Positions 12,926 to 22,712 of a DNA stretch of 64,000 nucleotides are shown one piece after another (positions within the stretch are counted from its first letter, which is position 1; each line of letters opens with the position of its first letter). This stretch comes from Liolophura sinensis. Its lineage: Eukaryota > Mollusca > Polyplacophora > Chitonida > Chitonidae. Made by a program: the position numbers and the translations under genes. The notes beneath the pieces were generated by a model. The model was not told where the DNA came from, did no database searches, and was given only the letters and a program-made list of their open reading frames with translations. The stretch is from contig NC_088295.1 in NCBI RefSeq assembly GCF_032854445.1, forward strand, positions 26,215,385 through 26,279,384. Direction: 5' to 3'.

Positions 12926-13192
12926 GGGGCCTCCGTGGCTCAGTCGGTTAGCGCGTTAGCGCAGCGTAATGACCCAGGAGTCTCTCACCATTGCGGTCGC
13001 TGTGAGTTCAAGTCCAGCTCATGCTGGCTTCCTCTCCGGTCGCACGTGGGAAGGTTTGTCAGCAGGCTGTGGATGGTCCTGGGTTTCCCCTGGCCTTTGC
13101 CCGGTTTCCACCCACCATAATGCTGACCGCCGTCGTATAAGTGAAATATTCTTGTGTACGGCGTAAAACACCAATCAAATAAATAAATAAAT
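12926..13192 (+). mobile_element. Full-length SINE-A, reference copy with target-site duplication
   Basis: The best copy in the window. The tRNA-like head has an A box (TGGCTCAGTCGG) and a B box (GAGTTCAAGTCC), the internal RNA polymerase III promoter elements. It is followed by a conserved central domain, GTGTACGGCGTAAAACACC and an AAATAAATAAAT tail. Flanks carry the same 15-bp sequence ATAAATATGATTCAG at 12911-12925 and 13187-13201, the right copy overlapping the tail. This indicates target-primed retroposition by a LINE machinery in trans. The central region resembles the domain shared by invertebrate MetaSINE-type elements; that name is from memory. Confidence 0.93.
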
Positions 13193-13201
13193 ATGATTCA
13201 G

Positions 13202-14835
13202 TGTTTTAGAAAGAAATAAGTTTGCAAGACATATTCATGTTAATCATGGAATCTGAGGACAACTTTAATACTGAACTTTTTTGTATACTCACTTTGAAAA
13301 CAGGTTCTGCGAGTTGTGGCTGGCGCGGAGAGACGTGTATTTGAATGTTTTTAAAATATTTAGCTGTTTAACATAATAAAGTTTTATGAATGAAATAATA
13401 AAAGTGCGACATCGTGGGCGGAAAATTTATAAACTACGAGATATTCGAAGGAACGCTGCGTGAAATCGCACAAAACAAATAAGTGTTTAAGTTCTCCAAT
13501 TAATTTTAACCGCACACATCGCCGTTATAGGATTCCACTGCAACGCACGATAGCTTTTGTTTTTTTGTGTTGAAAATGGATGACTTTAAAAGCGATTACG
13601 TTCGCCATCCCACGACTCCTCCTTGACACAGCCAATAAATATCAACCTTAACACTTAACGTATTTTTTGGCGAGAAAAATGCTTTAGTTTCTTTCGCGAG
13701 TCAGTCAAGATGGGTAACTACCAAAGTACCCAGAAGATCGTCGGAAATTGAACATGTGAATTGATGGCTACAGTCGGCTCTTTTTTCATTAAGATTGACA
13801 TACAGTAAAACAGAAGTTAATACATTACCTCTTAAGGTGAAACCTTAAGTGTTTAAAAAGTTAATATCCGCAATACATCAAAGAAAAAAAACATAACGCA
13901 TGTTATGTAATGTTGTCATAAAAGACTGATTAGGTGGTAATGAGAGATGTATCCGAGAGTCGATAGGCCATTTTGTCTCTGCTGTCTATCACATGGTAAA
14001 GCACCCACCAATTTCCGATGTTGCAGGGCTTTATGCCTTTATGCAGGCGTAAAGTAAGATGAGCCTAATATTGTTAAACAACTGATGAGATATGGCAGAG
14101 GAAAAGGGGCAAATTGTCTTCGTGGCTGTTCAGTGATAAACTTATGGAATAGGTGACCCAAACCCGAAAATCTATAAGTCTTGGATAAGAACACTCAAGA
14201 CAGGAATGCTGACAAAAAATAGACCATTTCTCATATGAGATCAACGCCTGCAAACAAAATGAAATAAGATTACTGAATTACTTCAGAGAATTCAAACTTG
14301 TAAGAGAGACAACAGTGTTGATCGTGTAACTCGACCAACTAACAATACGAGCATAGAATTGTTGGACAATTCTATATTTTACCATCTGAACTCACGATTT
14401 AATGCAGGGTTTAGACTCTCCACTGTTATTTACAAAGTCCAGTTTTGTCACCCTTTCCATTTGCAAAGGATGGTTAGTGAATTGGAGCAGTTTTCGCTTT
14501 ACGATAATCAGAAACAAACGACGGTAGTTACTCCCGGTAGAGGGATGAACTTAAGAGAAATTATGTTTCTGGGTACCGAGTGGGCTGTAATAGGACGCCT
14601 GTAACGCGATCAGTAAAAGTCCGATCAGACGTAAACAATTATTCATCTTGACATATTTGGCAATAAATTTCATTATTTTTAACCTCAAAATTTTTGGTGT
14701 ATCACATTGTGTTTATGAATAACATCGACTGGAACTATACCAGCAAACACTGATAACTATTCTGCGAATGGTAAAGTATCATAATTGATTAGACTGGTGC
14801 AATTGATGTCTACAGTGGTGTTTCATTTGTGTGGT
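13202..14835. other. Stretch without recognised features
   Basis: No repeat or coding signal recognised. Confidence 0.55.
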
Positions 14836-15142
14836 TGTAGCCGGAGACCTGGGATCAAAACCGGTTCGGGTCAATCCAAAGTCTTTAAAAATGGTACTTG
14901 TTACTGCCTCTCTTGATGCTCAGCACGAAGATTCCAAGCAAGAATGCAGGACTGGTTGGCCCAGTGTTAGTAAAATGTGACTGGGTTGTTGTCATTTCTG
15001 GTGTCTTCAAAATGATACTTCAGTGGCAACAGCAGATGGGTGCATGATCTATATAGTATATAAACACAGACACCAAATGTCGCCTTGTCTACATGTGACT
15101 GAAAAGTTGTTCACTATGGCGTAAAACCATAAGCATACCCCC
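14836..15142 (+). mobile_element. SINE-B copy
   Basis: Head remnant GAGACCTGGGATCAAAACC, then GGGTCAATCCAAAGTCTTTA, AATGGTACTTGTTACTGCCT, GACTGGTTGGCCC, ATGATACTTCAGTGGCAACA, and the tail GTGACTGAAAAGTTGTTC...GGCGTAAAACCATAAGC. Confidence 0.82.
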
Positions 15143-15667
15143 ATACATGCATGCAGGTACATACATTATTTGTGTGGTTTTTCGAAATACTGCACATTTG
15201 CATTGTGTTGATTCATGTAGTCATACATACAGGTAACGGATTTTATTCACAGACCTCTGTTAAATGTCAAGCACCATGCCATAGGACGGATATCACTAAG
15301 AGCAAAAACGTTATACACTATCATTAAATCCATGTGTATCAAAAGCACGTTACATAATAATCTTCCAAAATCTTTGTCCTGGTGACGCTAGGTTGTATTA
15401 AAATACATCTGTTGTAAGTACCCAGTGACAGTTGACAAAGGTCAATTCCCAAAGCTCAAGGAAAATGCGTGGACTGATTTCCCAATGGCAGTTCAAGAAT
15501 AAATGTAAATGTTTCACTATCATGGTTAAATTTTTGGCCTGATCAATCTTGGCTGCAGTTACGCACTAACGTTTCAGTGATTTACATGTCATTAGGTTTT
15601 ATCAATACTGATCCATGCTGATGTAGTAATACATCATTTCTATAGAAAGCTTCAGCCATAGATTTGA

Positions 15668-15787
15668 TTTGACTGTTGTTTTACGCCGTATTTAAGAAGA
15701 TTTCACTTGTACGACGGCGGGCAGCATTATGGTGGGAGGAAACCGGACAGTAGTCGGTGGGAAATCGACAACCATCTGCAGGTTGCC
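15668..15787 (-). mobile_element. SINE-A fragment (3' half)
   Basis: Reverse complement of the tail-proximal half: GTTGTTTTACGCCGTA, ATTATGGTGGGAGGAAACC, CTGCAGGTTGCC. The head is absent. Confidence 0.8.
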
Positions 15788-15865
15788 CATGGATTTAAGA
15801 TGGTGAATAAATCCAAGAGAACGAAGGTTTATTTATTCTTTGTATATTGGGAACAATTTGAATAT

Positions 15866-16295
15866 TGTATAAATCTATGCGTCGAAACAGACATTCCTAT
15901 ATCAGCCGTCAACCAGTAAGGACAATCCAGGTCAATCGCTAGGGCAATTCCCAAAACGACTTTCAACACAAACCAGCAAAGAAGTAAGAAAGTATATGAA
16001 TACGAAAGCTATACCAAAATATGACGGAATCATGCACAGGGAAGCAGTCAGCAGTTTTCAATATTGTTGCAAACGCGCAACTTATGTTCTAGGCGAATGT
16101 GTGAAATCAATGTTCAAATATTCGTGTATCTATGCTCTAATATAAGTTGCCGACAACAAAGTATGTATCTCAGTTGCCATTTGACTGCAACTGTTCAAAT
16201 ATCCTACGTGGCCATCTAATTTAACACATTGAATGTACAGCCCTTGCCTCGAGTTATGCGGAATTACACACAATCATGAAGCAGAGCGCCAGATT
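15866..16295 (+). repeat. Repeat D copy (longest)
   Basis: Landmarks: GTCGAAACAGACATTC, CAGCCGTCAACCAG, AACTAAGAAAGTATAT-like, GGAATCATGCACAGGGAAG, CAGTCAGCAGTTTT, TATGTTCTAGGCGA, CATCTCAGTTGC-like, and the end TTATGCGGAATTACACACAA. No open frame and no terminal inverted repeats were seen. Confidence 0.75.
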
Positions 16296-16450
16296 CTGGA
16301 GAGTTCTGTCCAAATTTACTTACAAGAAAACTATACTAATCATAAAACTTCAGAAACTTGGAGTTAAGGTGTTTGATGCAATGCCCTTCAAACACTACTT
16401 TTTGCAGCACTGAGAGTAAAACTAGAGCATCGGCAACAATGTGCAACAGT

Positions 16451-17036
16451 GTGATGGTTGGCACAGGATAACCAATGATAGCTGGCAAAGGGTAACCGAT
16501 GATAGGAGGCAAAGGGTAACCGATGATAGCTGGGGTTTAACCGATGATGTTTGGGGGTTAACGTCGTACTTGACAATTTTTCAGTCATATTTTTCAGTCA
16601 TATGATGTCGAAAGGAATACTTAGAGTGCGTTTAATGTACCTCCTTGTTGCAGGACAGATTTCCACGCTCTTTTATCTAGTGCTGCTTCACTGAAACGCC
16701 TTACTGAAGGCAGATAAGCCGCCCAGCCGGAGCCAGTATACTGATACGGGTCAACCAGTCGTTGCACTATCCCCTTCATGCTGAACACCAAGCGAGGAAG
16801 TTACAACTTCCTCTTTTAAGGTCTTAGGTGTGACTCGACCCAGGATTGACCTGGATCTACCGCTCCCGAAGCGGACGCTCTACCAACTGTGTATTGGGGC
16901 CGGCCTGACAAAGGATAACCGATGATAGCTGACAAACGATAACCGATAATAACTAGCAAAGGGTAACAGATGATAGCTGGCAAAGGAAAACCGGTGACAG
17001 GAGGCAAAGGGTAACAGATGATAGCTGGCAAAGGGT
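16451..17036. repeat. 24-bp minisatellite in two blocks
   Basis: Unit GGTAACCGATGATAGCTGGC plus AAAG. About four units lie at 16451-16560 and about six at 16906-17036; the SINE-B at about 16552-16905 separates them. Since 24 bp is eight codons, minus-strand frames show a PAIIGYPL-type repeat, taken as incidental. Confidence 0.88.
16552..16905 (-). mobile_element. SINE-B copy inserted in the 24-bp minisatellite
   Basis: On minus the tRNA-derived head reads GTTGGTAGAGCGTCCGC, TTCGGGA as a 7-nt anticodon-like loop in a CCGC/GCGG stem (anticodon position CGG, Pro-like), and AGGTCAATCCTGGGTC as the B box. The body GGTGTTCAGC..., AACGACTGGTTGACCC and the tail CATATGACTGAAAAATTGTC...ACGTTAACCCC follow. 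No target-site duplication could be defined inside the repetitive target. Confidence 0.85.
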
Positions 17037-17301
17037 CACACGTAACTGATTAAATCAGGTCTGCTGTTAGTTTAAAAGAGATATAATTAGAGTTTTTATT
17101 CTGTTTGTCAGAATAGTTTTAAAAGTGCGCCTCATAGCTCTACGAGTTAAGCAGAATTGGGTAAAAAAGGTATGTAGTGATGCTAATTTCTGATCCAGTA
17201 GAGGTTCCTGATAATCGAATTTTTTTAAAGGCGGAAATGAAGGCCTTTTGGACATTACCAGTAAAGTGATTTCAGAAGTTATATTATAATACATGTAGTT
17301 G

Positions 17302-17392
17302 GCTTCTTCCCACCATAATGCTACCCGCTGTCGGATGTTAAATATTCTTGAGTACGGCCTAAAACCCCAATCAAATAGATAAATAAATAAAT
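17302..17392 (+). mobile_element. SINE-A 3' fragment
   Basis: CTTCCCACCATAATGCTACC, AAATATTCTTGAGTACGGC and an (AAAT)n tail. It is 5' truncated, as is common in retroposition. Confidence 0.85.
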
Positions 17393-17454
17393 TTTCATAG
17401 TTGCCTAATATTGACGATTGTTGCTATGAAGACAAAATTTATATGTACACGCAC

Positions 17455-17510
17455 CTGAGGACTTTTCGTCGCCATATAACTGAAAATTTGCTAAGTACTA
17501 CGTACAACCT
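17455..17510 (+). mobile_element. SINE-B tail fragment
   Basis: GTCGCCATATAACTGAAAAT followed by TTGCTAAGTACTACGT resembles the SINE-B 3' end. Nothing else of the element is recognisable. Confidence 0.5.
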
Positions 17511-18427
17511 TAACCATTGATCTATATATCGTGATGTCAGTTGCACCTATTATATCTGATCATAATCGACCACAAATTGGCTCAAAGCCATTCATGGTAA
17601 TTACACACTTAGCTGTAAACAGGTGTTTACATGAGAAGCCATTCGTGCCAAGAATCCATTGTCCAGTTGAATGGTTAGCTCACGGCCAATGTCTTTTCGA
17701 TATCTCTGGTCAACGAACCCAGTCTCCAAGTCACACAAAAACATTTTCAACGTGTATGATCAGATCTTGCCTGCAACATTTGGTACCAATTTTGGCTCAT
17801 AATTGCGCCGAGGATTGGTCCCTTCTTACCAATGATGTCACAGACTGCGGGTTTAATTCGGGAGGTTTATCAGCTGCCTGTCAACAGGACTCCTGTTATC
17901 TTTCAGCCTGACCACCAACATGTATGTGAAAAATTATAAGAAGTTTCTTCTTGATTTAACTTTTTCCAAAGCTGTGTAGATTACCTCTTACCTGCCAACA
18001 CTGTCCACTTAATTGAGCTTTGAGATGGAATAACATTTCTCCTATAAGACAGAGTATCTGTTGCTTTCAGTACACACATCAGCTATAACTGGTGATAATG
18101 TGACGTGCACTATGTGACATAATACACGACTTATACATCCAGTGGCAATACAACATGATTTGGTGAAGCATTCTTCATTGCCTATTGATTTTAATGGGGA
18201 ACCTCTCTTGCGTTAATGAACTTTGTAGTCCATTGTTTATTCCTGACTTTCCATGACATTTTGTGGGCAAACTGCAAGAGAACAGTTATCAGCTTAGATC
18301 CGAGACACCATTGTGCTGGAAAAAGATCCAAAGCGATCTCCTGGTTATTTTGTTCATCGACCAACACTTTGTAGTAAAAATTTATTTTGTACGGGATGTT
18401 TTGATAGGTGTTGTACACAATGCAGAA
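17511..18427. other. Unassigned stretch with one 126-codon frame
   Basis: The plus frame 17531-17911 starts with ATG-type codons and has several Cys and His but no recognisable domain or splice context. I do not call it a gene. Confidence 0.4.
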
Positions 18428-18620
18428 TGCGTCGAAACAGACATCCGTAGACCAGCCGTCAACTTAAATAGACGTACCAGGTTAATCATTTCAGATTCAA
18501 TTTCCAAAACGATGTTTAACACAATCCACCAAAGAACTAAGAAAGTATATAAAGTACAAAATTAGAACGGAATCATGCAAAGAGAAGCAGTCAGCAGTTT
18601 TAAGTGATGTTGGAGAGCTG
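18428..18620 (+). repeat. Repeat D copy
   Basis: GCGTCGAAACAGACATCC, CCAGCCGTCAACTTA, AACTAAGAAAGTATATAAAG, GGAATCATGCAAAGAGAAGC, CAGTCAGCAGTTTT. It breaks off at the 3' side earlier than the copy at 15866. Confidence 0.78.
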
Positions 18621-19151
18621 AAGTCAGTTGTCAAAACCTACCCCTGTGGACAAATCAGGCATTTGAAGGTCCCATTGTGCGTAACTATAAGCTTTCTTGT
18701 GCTGTTTTATGAAAACTAGAAAAAAATTTTATTTGAAGACATTTTTCAAAAGTCCTCCGCCAATAAACAAGAAGCTTTCTGGTGAAAGTTCAAAGAACTG
18801 CTTCAAAAACAAATAAAAATCGAATATTCCAGTAACATATAGACGGCAAACATGAAAATTGTCAAAGAGGAAACAAAACCACTGAGGGAGTTCAGTGATC
18901 ACTGATAATTTCTCCCAAACCGTCTTCAGCCGTATCAGATGTCTTAGTAAAATCGATATACTCGTGACTTTAAAATCCAAGTAACATTCCAAAAAAGACA
19001 TTTTCACACTCGAAGTCGTTGCAGATGAAAGCCGTTTCTTCAGTCTTATTAAGCAATCTAATTCACAATCGGAAGCCTTAACGTCTTTGAAAAGTGTTTG
19101 TGGATGGCTCCTTTAAAGTGGAAAGAAGTAATATAATATTAAATAATTATA

Positions 19152-19431
19152 ATTAAAGACGTACAGCATAGAGAGTAAAACCAGAGCAGCGACGACAAGT
19201 GATAGTAAGCAAATGGTCACACGTAACCAGTGAAATACGACCTCTTGTCAATTTACCTCGGTCAGGATTTTATTCTACCTGTCCATGTAAATGCATAAAT
19301 AGTAGCAGTTTCTACGCTCCCTAGCACAATGGCTTAAGCAGATTTAGGTAAAAAATGCAATGGATGTCAATTGCAATTTAGGAGACGTCACTGGTTTAGA
19401 ATTACTCCAAATGATGTGTTGTCATCACATT
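19152..19431 (+). repeat. Repeat C copy, near full length
   Basis: From GACGTACAGCATAGAGAG, AAAACCAGAGCAGCGACGAC through TCAATTTACCTCGGTCAGG, TTTTATTCTACCTGTCC and GCTTAAGCAGATTTAGGTAA to ATGTGTTGTCATCACATTT. The next C copy follows directly, so the two stand in tandem. Confidence 0.85.
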
Positions 19432-19850
19432 TAAACCAGACTAGCGACGACGGTGTGATAGTTGACAAAATGGTCAGATGTAACCGGTAAAATTAATCAG
19501 TATTTTATTCTAACTGTTCACTCATGCTGGCTACCTCTCCGGCCGTATGTGGGAAGGTCTGCCGGGATGGCGTAAGTTCCCCAGGGTTCTGCCGGTTTCA
19601 TCCCACCATAATGCTGCCCGCCATCGCATTAGTGCAATATTCTTGAGTACGGCGTAAAACACCAACAAAATAAATAAATTCTAAATGTTCATGTAAATGC
19701 TTAAATAATAGCAAAATTGCACGCCTTCTGTCAGCACGGCCTAAGCAGAACTAAGTAAAAACTGCAGTGATGTTAAATGTAATTCACTGGAATTCACTGG
19801 TCTCAAATGCTGTGTTGTTATAACATCTAAGTCACAATAACATTAATATA
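19431..19850 (+). repeat. Repeat C copy split by a SINE-A
   Basis: The left part ends at ATTCTAACTGTTCA (19507-19520). The right part resumes with ATTCTAAATGTTCA (19678-19691) and runs to TCTCAAATGCTGTGTTG. The SINE-A at 19521-19677 lies between. Confidence 0.87.
19521..19677 (+). mobile_element. 5'-truncated SINE-A with target-site duplication, nested in repeat C
   Basis: Starts at CTCATGCTGGCTACCTCTCC, so the tRNA head is lost, and ends with GAGTACGGCGTAAAACACC and AAATAAAT. Flanked by a 14-bp duplication with one mismatch (19507-19520 and 19678-19691). Confidence 0.9.
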
Positions 19851-19976
19851 TATAGTATTGAACAAGAAAAACGGTCCAAAATTTGAAAACGCTTTGTAAT
19901 CTGTGCAGAAGACAATGGGAAAAAGGGTACGGCTATTCTTGTTCGCGTTCCGCACGCCTTAAAACATGCGGCAATA

Positions 19977-20135
19977 GATTTATTTATTTATTTGATTGGT
20001 GTTTTACAATAAGAATATTTCACGTATGCGACGGTGGTCAGCATTATGGTGGCAGGAAACCAGGGAAACCCACGACCACCAGCAGGTTGCTTACAGATCT
20101 TGTCGCTTCCGACCGGAGAGCGAGCAAGCATGATG
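19977..20135 (-). mobile_element. SINE-A copy, head damaged
   Basis: TTTATTTATTTATTTGATTG tail complement, GTGTTTTACAATAAGAATAT, ATTATGGTGGCAGGAAACC, then GACCGGAGAG. The tRNA head is not recognisable. It faces the copy at 19521 tail to tail. Confidence 0.8.
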
Positions 20136-21835
20136 CGGCTGTAGAGAAGGCTGGATTACAGAGGAGAATAGTTTCATGTTCTCGTACTACAAGAAAAGCC
20201 TCGGGACTTTTAACTCGAAAATATGAAGCAGTAATACACAGACAAAGTTTCTCAGCATCTCCTATGTTGTTTAATACACTTTTTTAAAAAAAAATTTAGG
20301 TTGGATTAGACAGACAAAAGCGCTAAAAATGGTTCGTAATATGTCATATCATTTTTTTTCTGCTGAAGTGAATGATATTTATACTTGCAAGAGACACAGT
20401 GGAAGAATTTATTTTGAGACTGGGAAAGAAATAGAAGATCGACACTTCAAAGAGCGAGACGATGCCGTTTTACTTTGATGCGGATAATTAACGCTTGAGA
20501 TAAATTTATGTGCCTGACTAGGAAATTTTAGTCACTGACCTTGACAAACGCGAAAATCTGACCTAAGCGGACGTGGGCGACTCCAGACTCTTTACAGATA
20601 ATAATCAACACTCTGATCAGCCAGAACGTGACGAATACGTGAGCGGCTAAACAGAACCACGACATTCTGGTAGGCATAGCGACAACAACACCAAAGTCTA
20701 ATTGGCTCAGATCATGATTTCCTGAGTTGGTCTAATGAATTTTCATCTAAAATTTCAATAGCCAAATACCTTAGGCGATTTTGATAAGCTTAACACAACA
20801 ATACAGCCAAAACCTTTATAAAGCGGACGCGGTATGCCGTGACAGAGCACGATATTTAACTGATTTGAATTCACCGCCAAAATCAAGAATATTTCATTTG
20901 ATAAAAAGGTGATTAGTACGTCAACATTTTGTGATTGTGATTAACAAACATGACCAGTACAACCCGTAGCAACTATTAGCGTGTTTCGTGATGCATGAGG
21001 GATGTGATGATAAAGCCGATTAACACCTAATCATAGAAATTATACACCTGTGGCATTCGCGTGGGTACTGCTACAAACGGTCGGTTCGTTAGCAGTTTCT
21101 GACGCAACAAGCAGGTTAGAAAGTTGATGTTTCAACAAAACCCTATTAATTTAACATGTTTACGATGGCATACATATAGAATTGCCAATATTAGATGTTA
21201 ACTGGTTACTTTGCCTGAGGCAAAGGTTTTATTTAGTAAGCGCCATAGAAACCTGCAAGCTTATGGTTTCTTGCAACCTGCAAGTATTGACTTTTAACAT
21301 AAAGAGCGTATACACCGGAGATTTTTGACCCCAAAAATCCATATGTGCCAGCCAAATCAAATTTTCTTTGTTTACCAAGACTTAGTAGCTGAGATCAATG
21401 TCTCTCAGAAATGACCTGTAACTATATTATTTCTAGTGTTAATGTATAAAGCTACTCGCATTTGTGAACTTACCAGTGATCACCAATTTGAGCACGTGCA
21501 CAAATATTTTGTGAAAGACACTTTTTTAGGCTGCTCTAAAGTTAAAAATGATTAGATTTGCACTTATCGATTTGTTGCATCAAAAAACTTAGTATTACTT
21601 GTCTGTAAAGAGATTACTACATAAAATTTTGCATCGAATTAAGCCATCCCTTTTATCAGTCTGATGTATCACTTATGATTGATACTGTAAACAACACAAA
21701 CGATGTGTCATGCTTCCATATCGGGAAAGGGAACTGTCTAGAAGCTTTAGAATTTCTGCATACATTCCTCAAATAAAATACACATCAGTCCAGATTGCTT
21801 TAGATTTAGCGCTATATATACATATGGACCTGATT
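20136..21835. other. Stretch without recognised features
   Basis: No coding signal. A short local repeat of TGCAAG with AACCTGCAAG near 21255-21290 is the only structure noticed. Confidence 0.5.
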
Positions 21836-21928
21836 GACATCTTCCTCTCAGGTTGCACATGGGAAGGTCTGCCAGCAATATATGAAATATTCTTGAGTAC
21901 CCCGTAAAACTCCGATCAAATAAATAAA
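21836..21928 (+). mobile_element. SINE-A fragment with internal deletion
   Basis: CTTCCTCTCAGGTTGCACAT, GGGAAGGTCTGCCAGCAA, then directly TATTCTTGAGTACCCCGTAA and an AAATAAAT tail. Confidence 0.78.
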
Positions 21929-22252
21929 ATGAAGGAACATTTGGGTCTGTATTAAATATCCTAACAACGAACTTAATCACAAGGACGGAGCAGACAGATT
22001 TACAGCTTCACATTCCCTGGACGGATAAACTGTGACCGTGTCAAGGCTGTTACTGATGTTGAATGGCAAAGACTAGCTCAGCGTACAGTACTTTCTCACG
22101 CCAGATCACCTATCTTACCGGCGGTGGTACGCTCTGTCGAAACACTGGTCATATTCTGATACCAAGTAGAGACAGTGATGTAATCAGTGTTAGCCAATGT
22201 ACGAGAAAAAAGCCTTCGCAAATGACTACGAATTTTCATTGGTTGAAGTGGT

Positions 22253-22268
22253 GGGGGGGGGGGGGGGG
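22253..22268 (+). repeat. G16 homopolymer
   Basis: An uninterrupted run of sixteen G, unusual in this AT-rich window. Confidence 0.9.
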
Positions 22269-22343
22269 TGTTTTCCTTAATGTTCATCATCCATCATCAA
22301 CCCAGAACTTGCAGAAGTAAGACGTCGCATAAAGACAAGGAAT

Positions 22344-22712
22344 TTGAGGAAATTAGCAGGGAAGCTGAGGTCACAAATTAAGAGCTGCCCACATGTCAGA
22401 CAATGTCTACAAGTTATTCTACAGGAGAAAATATGTTTTTGTGCGCCGAAAGACGGGAGCAGGGAAACCATGCTGTCAACGGTATCCTTAGAACAACAAC
22501 AGCGTCAACAAAACTTGATGCCCCCTATTCTTATCGTTGTGTCACCACTGGTGAACCTTGATTACAAGTCTCAGGTGAAAGCCTTAAACAAGAGAGGCAT
22601 ACTTGTAGCGTATCTAGGGAAGACTACGAATTCCAAGATATTGTGGATGTTAAATTCAAATTATGGGAATGCAGTTCGCATATGTAGGAGGGGCAAGATG
22701 GAAAAAACTTGA
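22344..22712 (+). pseudogene. RecQ-like DNA helicase fragment (decayed)
   Basis: A 122-codon open frame that includes PILIVVSPLV...SQVKALNKRGILVAYLG at about 22534-22620. This resembles the motif Ia region of superfamily-2 RecQ-type helicases (general pattern SPLxxLxxDQVxxLxxxGIxAxxL). The expected Asp-Gln is replaced by Ser-Gln. Just downstream the similarity seems to continue in another frame (EDYEFQDIVDVKFKLW, about 22621-22670) and soon meets a stop, so a frameshift is likely. No Walker A lysine motif or DEAH box was found nearby; a G16 homopolymer and SINE debris lie upstream. I read it as a pseudogene fragment or a relic of a repetitive RecQ-like family. A single exon of a live gene cannot be excluded. 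Confidence 0.5.

Larger units (their letters stand above)
16402..17195 (+). repeat. Repeat C copy expanded by an internal minisatellite and split by a SINE-B
   Basis: The 5' part (16402-16452, GAGAGTAAAACTAGAGCATC...CAGTGTGATGGTTGGCA) and 3' part (17030-17195, GGTCACACGTAACTG...TTTTTATTCTG...AAGCAGAATTGGGTAAA) both match repeat C. Between them the repeat C segment GATAG(T/C)TGGCAAAGGGTAACC has been amplified into a 24-bp array, itself interrupted by a SINE-B at about 16552-16905. Confidence 0.8.

Noticed and set aside
12926-13020. A possible functional tRNA gene
   Set aside because: The A and B boxes are present, but the acceptor and anticodon arms do not fold into an intact tRNA by eye, and the sequence runs on into the SINE body with target duplications.
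12917-13166. Open frames of 65-67 codons across the full-length SINE-A (and similar ones at 3337, 48085, 61025)
   Set aside because: They are translations of the SINE itself and recur in any frame that happens to be open.
16388-17031. Minus frames with PAIIGYPL-type repeats
   Set aside because: Translations of the 24-bp minisatellite and the SINE-B inserted in it.
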